64,000 nt of DNA from Maylandia zebra (Eukaryota > Chordata > Actinopteri > Cichliformes > Cichlidae), in assembly GCF_041146795.1 (NCBI RefSeq), contig NC_135177.1, positions 18,186,560-18,250,559 of the forward strand. Reading direction: 5' to 3'. Position 1 is the first letter of the stretch, and each line of letters begins with the position of its first letter. This document shows, one piece after another, positions 56,934 through 64,000 of the stretch. Position numbers and translations under genes: made by a program. A model generated the notes under the pieces. The model saw nothing but the letters and a program-made list of their open reading frames with translations, ran no database searches and was not told the DNA's origin.

Positions 56934-57589
56934 TCCTGGGTCTAGGTACGGTTTGCCCCTCTGGGGGCAGGGGTACCTGGACCTGAGATATAGAGTAAGT
57001 TTTTTGGAAGTGTGATTGTTGGGTACAATGTCTATTTGTCTGTCTCCACGTCGGGTGAGTGCCGAATATTTGCTTATGTGTATATGGGGGTGGGAATGCA
57101 TGTTTGTGTCTGTGTGCGCCTGTTCGTCTGTGTCTATATGTCAGGTTGGGTCTTGGACTCCACCTCTCTGGGAACATCTCCGGCTCTCCAAGGTATGGAG
57201 ACCTATCTCCCCTCACCACACTCCCTGCCGGTGGCTGATGCCCTCAGACGTCGGTGCATTGGTGGTTCTTGGTGTCTGGGGCTGGGAGCTCATGTATGTA
57301 TCTGCTCACTCCTGGTGGCCGCTTGGTGGGGCCTGGCGTCTGTGGCCCAGCTGGGCCCCTTCTGGGGGGTGGGGCGCCCTCAGGCCTCTGGGCCTGGGGC
57401 TCGGTCCTTTCTGGCACAGCTGGCTGCCGGCAGAGCCCGCGGGCACGTCACTGCAACCCCCTCTCCCAGGAGGGTGGCACGGTTGCCCCTTTGGTGGTCC
57501 TCCTTGGGTCCTTGTACTCTGGGGCCTCTGTCTGGGGCCTGGATCTCCTCCATACCTGCTTCATGCCCTGGGGGACGGGGTGTGGAGTG
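56934..57589. other. GC-rich segment with incidental open frames
   Basis: Three overlapping plus-strand frames (57012-57660, 57254-57712) and several minus frames are open together because of high G+C and few stop codons. None has a recognisable domain. The stretch is probably a GC-rich repeat continuous with 55490-55770 before the hAT insertion. Confidence 0.4.
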
Positions 57590-57740
57590 TGTGGAGTTTG
57601 CATGTTCCCTTTGTGTTTGCATGGGTTCTCTTCAGGTGCTCTGACCTTCCCACATTCTGAAGACATGCAGTTAGAGGGGTTATGTAATTTGGTAACTCTA
57701 AATTGCCCATAGGTGTAAGTTTGTGAATGGTTTAGCAACC
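57590..57740 (-). repeat. Dispersed teleost repeat, opposite strand
   Basis: GGAGTTTGCATGTTCCCTTT, GCATGGGTTCTCTTCAGGTG and CTCTAAATTGCCCATAGGTG are the complement of the repeat at 6530-6895. The copy is truncated. Confidence 0.7.
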
Positions 57741-58335
57741 TGGTTAAGGGTATCATGGGTCTGTAGCTCTGTTCACGGTTTTGGGAAACATATTTAGTTT
57801 TAAAGTAAGTTACAGGGCTTTTCTCTGCCTTTCTGAAAGGCTTATATATATTTTTTTTTAAAAAGCTACCTGATACACATATCATTATAATTATGTAGTT
57901 TTATTATTACAATATTAAAAAACACACACTGTGTTTTTAATTCAGCAAGAAACATTTTGTATTAGATTTATATTTCAGATGCCAGTTATCACAAACACTT
58001 TATTGCAGTTCTTCCTGCTATGTGTGGCCCAACAAGTTATCAGGTTTAGTTGACAATCCCTTTTCACACAGGGCCATGTAGCTTTGAATTTTCTTTTCAC
58101 TTAATAACAAGCGCTGTCATTTAGAAAGAGCATTTTGTAGTATTTTTGTCTAATATTTAAATTAGTTCATCTGGAATATTTGTGTGACAAACATACAATA
58201 AAATAGGGAATCACGAAGGGGACAAACACCACTCTCTGTTTGTGTCAGAAAGGGCATTCCTGTAAAAGTATGCCAAATCAAATATAAGGAGCTACTTGTT
58301 TTAAGTTGTTAGTCAATGATTGATTTTAATCTCAT
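57741..58335. other. No gene recognised
   Basis: AT-rich spacer before the Penelope-like element. No exon, repeat terminus or regulatory motif was assigned. Confidence 0.4.
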
Positions 58336-58348
58336 GAATTAGTTCTAT

Positions 58349-59927
58349 CTCCAAAAGTTGTTTCTGTTCATCTGGACGTGGCGTTTTGTGGGAGAAATCC
58401 ATCCAAGTGACTTCTTCAGTCTCAGCTGACTGCAGGGTTCCCCAATCTTATAAACAGTACATTTGCATAATGACTGAAACCAGCCCACTGAAGGAACAAT
58501 GGGCTGGGAGGTCAGTTCCTTAATCTTAATTATGCACATTCTCATGACCATTGATCAACAACCACTGATCAATGGCCATGAGTACCATTCACAGAGAGTT
58601 GGGGAATGGCTGCAATCACAGCATTGTAAGATGGTGAAAGATGTACCCTTAGGCCCCCTCCTCGATTCAGAGATGGTCTTTCCCTTTTCACGTAAATGGC
58701 CTCCTTGACTTCGCGCTCAAACCAGGATCACATTAACTCGGTGGACCGACACATCAAATTCACCAGGGAGGATATGAAAGTGGTAGGTTAGCCTTCTTAG
58801 ACTGAGATTTCCATCAGTAATGGGGGACATCTAAAAGCTGACGTGTACAGTAAACCTACACATACGGATCAGTATTTAAGGTTTGATTCTCATCATCCAC
58901 TGGAGCACAAACTGGGTGTCATTAGGACGCTACAACACAGAGCGAACACCATCCCCACTGACACAGCACCCAGGGAGGCAGAAGAACAGCACATCAGGAA
59001 GGCCCTGAGTAAATGTGGTTATCCCAGCTGGACTTTTGTCAAAGCTGGAAAGGCACCTAAAGAAAGCTGATCCAGGAGAGAAGGACAACCGCTGCCCAAG
59101 CGAAAACCTGTAGTGATCCCATATGTGTCAATGTGTCAGGAGTATCAGAACAGTTGAGACGCATTTTTTCTAAACACCGGGTCTCTGTGGTTTTTAAACC
59201 CCAAAACACGCTGCGCCAAAAATTGGTCCACCCCAAGGATCGGGTCCCCCGACACAAACAGAGTAACATAGTGTACGCTGTTAAGTGCCAGGAGGATTGC
59301 CAGGATTTATACATCGGGGAAACCAAACAACCTCTGGTGAAGCGGATTGCACAACACAGAAGAGCTACCTCGTCAGGCCAGGACTCTGCAGTCTATTTAC
59401 ACCTACAGGCCAGTGGACACTCTTTCAAGGATGAGGATGTACACATCCTGGACAGGGAGGAACGCTGGTTTGAGAGCAGAGTCAATGAGGCCATTTACGT
59501 GAAAAGGGAAAGACCATCTCTGAATCGAGGAGGGGCCTAAGGGTACATCTTTCACCATCTTACAATGCTGTGATTGCAGCCATTCCCCAACTCTCTGTGA
59601 ATGGTACTCATGGCCATTGATCAGTGGTCTTTGATAAGTGGTCTTTGATCAGTGGGTTTTGGTCAGTGGTTGTTGATCAATGGTTATAAGAATGTGCATA
59701 ATTAAGGTTAAGGAACTGACCTCCCAGCCCATTGTTCCTTCAGTGGGCTGGTTTCAGTCATTATGCAATGTACTGTTTATAAGAATGGGGAAACCTGCAG
59801 TCAGCTGAGACTGAAGAAGTCACTTGGATGAGTGATTAAACGTTTCTCCCACTGAAAACGTTACGTTCAGATAAACAGAATCAACCTTTGGATTTACTTA
59901 CCTGGATGACTGAGCATGCATCAAGAC
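58349..59927 (+). mobile_element. Penelope-like element with inverted terminal repeats
   Basis: The element is 1579 bp, flanked by the 13-base duplication GAATTAGTTCTAT (58336-58348 and 59928-59940). About 320 bp at the left (58349-58680) is repeated in inverted orientation at the right (59540-59927), including AGGGTACATCTTTCACCATC, ACTGACCTCCCAGCCCATTG and CCTGCAGTCAGCTGAGACTG. Inverted long terminal repeats around a 5'-truncated RT/GIY-YIG core are characteristic of Penelope elements. Solo relatives of the repeat lie at 22553 and 52763. The element is 5'-truncated within the reverse transcriptase. Confidence 0.85.
58720..59540 (+). pseudogene. Penelope reverse transcriptase C-terminus and GIY-YIG endonuclease, frame-shifted
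   Basis: The RT C-terminal part (about 58735-59070) reads NSVDRHIKFTREDMK in one segment, then YSKPTHTDQYLRFDSHHPLE and HKLGVIRTLQHRANT in another. This is the conserved thumb region of Penelope RTs. In a further frame (59133-59540, 135 codons) come FSKHRVSVVFKPQNTLRQKL, then the GIY-YIG nuclease: NIVYAVKCQEDCQDLYIGET, with KQPLVKRIAQHRRA and SAVYLHLQASGHSF, and the C-terminal ERWFESRVNEAIYVKRERPS. The nuclease provides the nick used for priming. The Tyr pair, the following Arg (KRIAQHR) and the late Glu (NEAIY) are all visible. The RT catalytic motifs are missing and the frames do not join, so it is inactive. Confidence 0.85.
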
Positions 59928-59940
59928 GAATTAGTTCTAT

Positions 59941-61133
59941 GTGTTCCTTTTCTTTTTATGTAATATAAATACTCTATGGCAATACTGAAATAAATTAAAA
60001 GAATGAAAGAAGATTTCTTCTAGAGGCCCAGCTACAAAATATTTTTTTTAGTGTCAGTTTATAGTCTTTCTCTGAGTGTGCACTCAGTTGCTTCAGTGTT
60101 GTGAGTATGTGACTTATGCAGTAAAATATTTGAATTACATTTAGCATATGGGACTTTTTCATAGATGAATACCACTGTTTCTTTGGGTTGATGTGAGGAC
60201 GTACAGATCTGTCTTTACTAAAAATAACAACCTTGACGTCATTCTCTTTTTGGTTAGGGTGCTGCAGCCGTTTTTGATAACTGATAGACTTTAAACTTCA
60301 GCTTTCACACCCCAGTGCATCACTGGGCTCACAGTAATTTCCCCACATGCTTCCAGAAATAGAGTGTTTATTTGTGATAACACGCTTTCTAATTTTCTGT
60401 TCTGCTTTTTCTATGGCCTTATCAGAAGCAAGCATTTAACACAATAAATGAGAAAAAATGCATAGTAAGTTATTAATACATGTTTTACTATTAGTTCAGA
60501 TGTTGTCAAAGTTATTTTAAAATCAGGTAGAAAAATTACTGTTGGCCTTGTATCAGCGGAAGAAACTCAACAAACTGTATTTAGATATGTTTAGTGGTGG
60601 ATATCTGCTGATAACAGGCAAGTTTCTCCTTTGCCTTTGAGTTAATTCCAGGTTATTTTATTTTCATCATGCATATTTTCAAAATATCATTGCACCCTCA
60701 AACGTACCTGAATGCACTCTGTTCCTTTAACACAGGAAGAGGCTGCCCTGCTTTTGTCAGATTTTACAAATTTACCCACACAGAACATGTGCATTTATTC
60801 CACGATTAGATCTTGCACAGTGAACCAGTCACTTCCTGTGCAAAGACAATGAGCTGCTAAAATCAAAAATAGCTCACTGGTTCAAATGTGCCATTTCAAA
60901 ATGGCACAAAGACAAGTTAAATACAACATATATCTTTAAAGTAGACATTGAATTGAATCTAAACAAGTGAAAAGGTAAATTGTGTTTGTGTCTGTTTGAC
61001 AAGTTTATTGTTTCTGGAAGTAAAATGATGATGAGTTGCTTAATTGCATTTAATTAGCAAAAATTGCACTCTGACAATTAAGTTTAGGTTCTTCAAAATG
61101 GATAGAGTTGGAATTATCGGAAACGTTTTAACT
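59941..61133. other. No gene recognised
   Basis: AT-rich intergenic DNA between the Penelope-like element and the TTG microsatellite. No exon or transposon terminus was identified. Confidence 0.4.
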
Positions 61134-61159
61134 ATATTATTATTATTATTATTATTATT

Positions 61160-61201
<42 letters not shown>

Positions 61202-61236
61202 ATTGTTGTTGTTGTTATTGTTATTGTTGTTGTTCC
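61134..61236. repeat. (TTA)n-(TTG)n trinucleotide microsatellite
   Basis: Tandem ATT units pass into GTT units with a few interruptions. Poly-Leu and poly-Asn reading frames on the two strands come from this repeat and are not genes. Confidence 0.95.
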
Positions 61237-61244
61237 ATCCATTG

Positions 61245-61520
61245 GGGGATAGAGGTGGGCTGAAAACTGCACAGTTCACCCATCTATCAAAGGGCTAACA
61301 TAGAGAGACAAACAGCCATTTGAGCTCACATTCACATTCACGCCTAAAGTCAATTTTAAAATCACCAATTAACTTAACATGCAGGTCTTTAGATTGTGGA
61401 AGAAAGGCGCAGAAGTCACACAGGAAACACGGAGCGCATGTCACTGTACACACAAAGGCCCTGGCCAGCCACTGGATTTGAAACTAGTGTGGTAGTATAG
61501 TGCATACCAATAACTGTCCC
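61245..61520 (+). repeat. Diverged copy of the dispersed teleost repeat
   Basis: GGGGGATAGAGGTGGG, CACATTCACATTCACGCCTA, CCAATTAACTTAACATGCAG and CCAGCCACTGGATTTGAAAC follow the order of the repeat at 6530-6895 with many substitutions. It is non-coding. Confidence 0.6.
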
Positions 61521-62003
61521 ACCCATTATTATTTATTAATTTAGAGTTTAGTAAAACCTAGATAAGGTAAATATAAAATAAAATCCATGTGTTACATATT
61601 AAATGTAATGTGCAATATGTTGGTATCCTTATTAATTTCCGGTAATACTTCTCAGAAATGAGCCTTTGCTCCATGGCACACTGATCTATTCTCCACAGAT
61701 GTTTTGGTGTTTTACAAATAAACAATATTTTGAAAAAAATATGGAATCATATTAAGATATCACTATCTTACGTGTTGTTAGTTCAACTGGGAAGAAAAAA
61801 GGGTACAGATTATTGTAGTGAGATAAAGTGTTCATGGAGAACTGAAACTAACTAACATGTCACAAAGAAAAGCATATTTTATTAAAAAAAAAAACAATTA
61901 GAAGGCTGTGCTTCTGTCTGCAGTCAGAGGTAAGTGGGTGGTCCCTTTGAGGGGGATTTGAAAGTAAAGATCTGAAAGACTCAGACACATTGCTAAAGTG
62001 TTT
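61521..62003. other. No gene recognised; upstream region of the third receptor
   Basis: AT-rich sequence with no repeat terminus or exon seen. It precedes the candidate promoter of the plus-strand receptor. Confidence 0.35.
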
Positions 62004-62049
62004 TGTAGCCTTATATAAATCAGCCTTATATAAATCAGCCAGACAGCAG
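62004..62049 (+). promoter_or_regulatory. Candidate promoter and 5' UTR exon of the plus-strand receptor
   Basis: A 15-base unit CCTTATATAAATCAG is repeated twice in a row (62009-62038), giving two TATATAA boxes (62012-62018 and 62027-62033). It is followed by CCAGACAGCAG and a splice donor GTAAGA at 62050. The short exon sequence is nearly identical to the candidate 5' UTR exon of the minus-strand paralogue at 36877. The matching acceptor is TTTTTCCAG, ending at 62854, 21 bases before the start codon. Confidence 0.45.
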
Positions 62050-62875
62050 GTAAGATATTTATATGATTATATGATTATTAGATAACAAGTCTTGAAAAAT
62101 AGTTCTCTGAAGGTCTTTCAAAGTTTTTCTTTGGACATTGGCTAAATGGGCATTGAAAGAGGAAGGAACAAAAGAAAGCATTCAGTGTCCTTCAAGAAGC
62201 CTTGAGAACTATTGCTTAAGACTTCTTAGTGAAATAACAAGAAAGCGTGCATAAAAGAGTAAAGGCTGTCTTGGAGAATAAAGGTGTTCAAACCAAATAT
62301 CAACTTTAAGTTTGTTAGAATTGCAAAAACTTGTTTTTTCTTTATGTGCTGTATTTCCATGTGTTGGTAAATATTTTAGTAAATATCTGCACTTATTTCT
62401 CATTTTCCTTGCAAAATATAGAGAAATGAACAGTGGCTCAAGACTGTTGTGCAATACTGTAGCTTATGCAACTTACTAAGAATTTCAAGGTAATGAATGA
62501 TGTCAAAGCATAGAGATACTGCCAGATTTGAAGCTCTGACCTGGTCATGTCTATTTTTTTATATTTTATAGTCACTGAAGGTTCTAAGAACCCCTGATAC
62601 CCTCTTACAGTTTGATGTCAAATGGCAAAGACTTTAAAAGATAAGGAACTACTGAGGGTAGTGAGCGATTTGCTGCATACAAGTAAAAATAAAACAGGCA
62701 AAATATAAATGACAGAGGCAAGGCAGTGACAAAATACGGAGAGTATATATAGTAATACATATGAAAATCTTAATTATTTGAATTTCATATGAATATATTT
62801 TTCAAGTTGCTTCATTTTTGACTGCTAATTTGTTCAGTTTATTTATTTTTCCAGTGTGTTACACAAAGGAGAAGC
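62050..62875. other. Probable 5' UTR intron of the plus-strand receptor
   Basis: This lies between the candidate donor at 62050 and the acceptor ending at 62854. No other gene is visible. The final 21 bases, 62855-62875, would be 5' UTR. Confidence 0.4.
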
Positions 62876-64000
62876 ATGGACAAAGAGGCAAAGTTTATGA
62901 TAACTTGTCTGATTTTTGCAGGTAATGAGCCAGCTTTTTATTTACAATTGTTTTATAAGTGCTCTATACCTTTATAAGTGACATTCGCTTAATTATCTTT
63001 CAGTCATCTGTAATTCCGTGTCCAGTGATGAATGGAAGGCCACGGTTGTAAAAAGCATTGACGCTCTGGTTGGATCCTGTGTTGTGGTACCATGTTCATT
63101 CTCCCATACTGGAGGAAACCTGCCCAAGTCCAGACTCAGAGCAATGTGGCACTATAAAGGCAAAACACCAGATACTAAAGGAAACAACATCTATCATGAG
63201 GATCCTACACTGATTAAGGACAACTTTAAGGGCCGAACAAAGATGTTGGGAGAGCTGGGCCAGAACAACTGCACCTTAGAAATAACTCAAATTAGAAATC
63301 ATGACAATGGCCCTTTCTGTTTCAGAGTTGAACTAGTAAAAAAAGAAGGTAATGAACCCACAAAGGACATGTTCTCCTTTGTTGAAGACTGCGTCGAGTT
63401 GAACATGATCAGTATGTCACCAACTTTCCACCTTCCAATTCCAAATATCTATACCAGTTTTCTGTTAAATCACTTTGCCTCTTACTTTATGTCTTCCTTT
63501 TTCATCTTCAGCTGACCCTGCAGAGCCTACATTGACTCAGCCAATGGCAGCCACTCAAGGAGAGCCCTACACTGTCATCTGTTCAGTCATGCACACCTGT
63601 CCAACCCATGTACCTACACTTACATGGAACTGGAAGACAGAAAGGCTCATTGTGTACCATAGACAAATTCATTCTGGCAACTGGGAGACACAGTCCATCC
63701 TGACATTTATTCCTGAGGAGAAGGATGACAACAGAGAGCTGACATGCACAGCTGGATTTAATGGAGGGCAAACATCCTCCTCAAAATTCACACTGAATGT
63801 AAAACGTGAGATCCTTTCAGTTCTTCACTTCCAATATGTTGGTTCACCTTAACTTTGAATAAATAAGAAAATGTTAACATCACTGTTAAAAGTATCTTTC
63901 AATGACTGTATGCATTCTTAATGATGTCATAAATTCTGTGTATTTCCAGGTATTGAGAGCTATAATCACATCATCATTCCTGCTGTAGTGGGGATTGGTA
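62876..64000 (+). CDS. Siglec/MAG-like receptor, paralogue of the compact gene (3' end outside window)
   Basis: Exons seen: 62876-62921 (leader MDKEAKFMITCLIFAG), 63004-63411 (V domain), 63512-63805 (C2 domain) and 63950 to beyond 64000 (start of the transmembrane exon, YNHIIIPAVVGIG). The V domain has [34 protein letters not shown] and DNGPFCFRVEL, retaining the Arg that contacts sialic acid in Siglecs. The C2 domain has VICSVMHTCPTHVP. Exon lengths and phases equal those of the minus-strand gene at 32109-35638, except that the V exon is 12 bases longer (408 versus 396). The two are near-identical over long runs of both Ig exons, so they arose by a recent duplication, and they now lie in opposite orientation about 27 kb apart. 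The tail is outside the window. Confidence 0.85.

Noticed and set aside
57012..57712. Three long overlapping plus-strand ORFs (up to 214 codons).
   Set aside because: All frames are open because the segment is GC-rich; products are Gly/Trp/Leu/Pro-rich with no domain, and the end overlaps a known dispersed repeat.
61040..61298. ORFs encoding long poly-Asn or poly-Leu.
   Set aside because: They are translations of the (TTA)n/(TTG)n microsatellite.
1..64000. CRISPR arrays, operons, ribosome-binding sites, bacterial insertion sequences, tRNA or rRNA genes.
   Set aside because: None was seen. Spliced genes and fish transposons show this is eukaryotic DNA, and the tandem repeats present are microsatellites without spacer structure.

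Overview
The window is eukaryotic and reads as a teleost fish genome. Genes are split by GT-AG introns, the DNA is AT-rich with many microsatellites, and the transposon set is the one expected in fish: L2/Rex1-like, Rex3-like (RTE) and Rex6/R4-like LINEs, Penelope, Tc1 and hAT. A percomorph such as a cichlid is plausible, but the sequence alone does not settle the species.

The host genes are three members of a Siglec/CD22/MAG-like family of immunoglobulin lectin receptors. (1) A large minus-strand gene runs from 29742 to 12204. I could assemble 23 coding exons with consistent phases and an uninterrupted frame of 1351 codons: signal peptide, three tandem V-C2-C2 triplets, a 10-codon linker exon, one V-C2 pair, a transmembrane exon and a tail made of very short exons. 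(2) A compact minus-strand gene runs from 35638 to 32109 in 11 exons (375 codons): signal peptide, V, C2, transmembrane, tail. (3) A plus-strand close paralogue of gene 2 starts at 62876 and leaves the window at 64000 inside its transmembrane exon. All the members seen are surface receptors. Their tails, where visible, end in Tyr-Gly-Asn-(Ile/Leu)-stop, lack a textbook ITIM, and are rich in basic Arg-Ser/Trp micro-exons.

Layout. 1-6.9 kb: decayed retroelement pieces (gag-like remnant, candidate LTR, LINE 3' end, dispersed repeat). 9.2-11.0 kb: internally deleted LINE. 12.2-29.7 kb: the multi-V gene, whose 8-kb fourth intron (20390-28468) is filled by LINE, Penelope, hAT, piggyBac-type, R4-like and L1 sequences. 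32.1-35.6 kb: the compact gene. 39.5-47.4 kb: a cluster of IS630/Tc1-like transposons with intron-containing transposase genes, plus a Tc1 element and a hAT MITE. 48.0-50.3 kb: Rex3-like LINE. 50.9-52.8 kb: hAT element with perfect 8-bp target duplication. 55.8-56.9 kb: another hAT element. 58.3-59.9 kb: Penelope-like element with a GIY-YIG endonuclease and inverted terminal repeats. 62.0-64.0 kb: the third receptor gene.

Exon boundaries were placed by eye from splice consensus and frame. The receptor models are therefore predictions; their strongest support is that total coding lengths are exact multiples of three and every junction keeps the frame.
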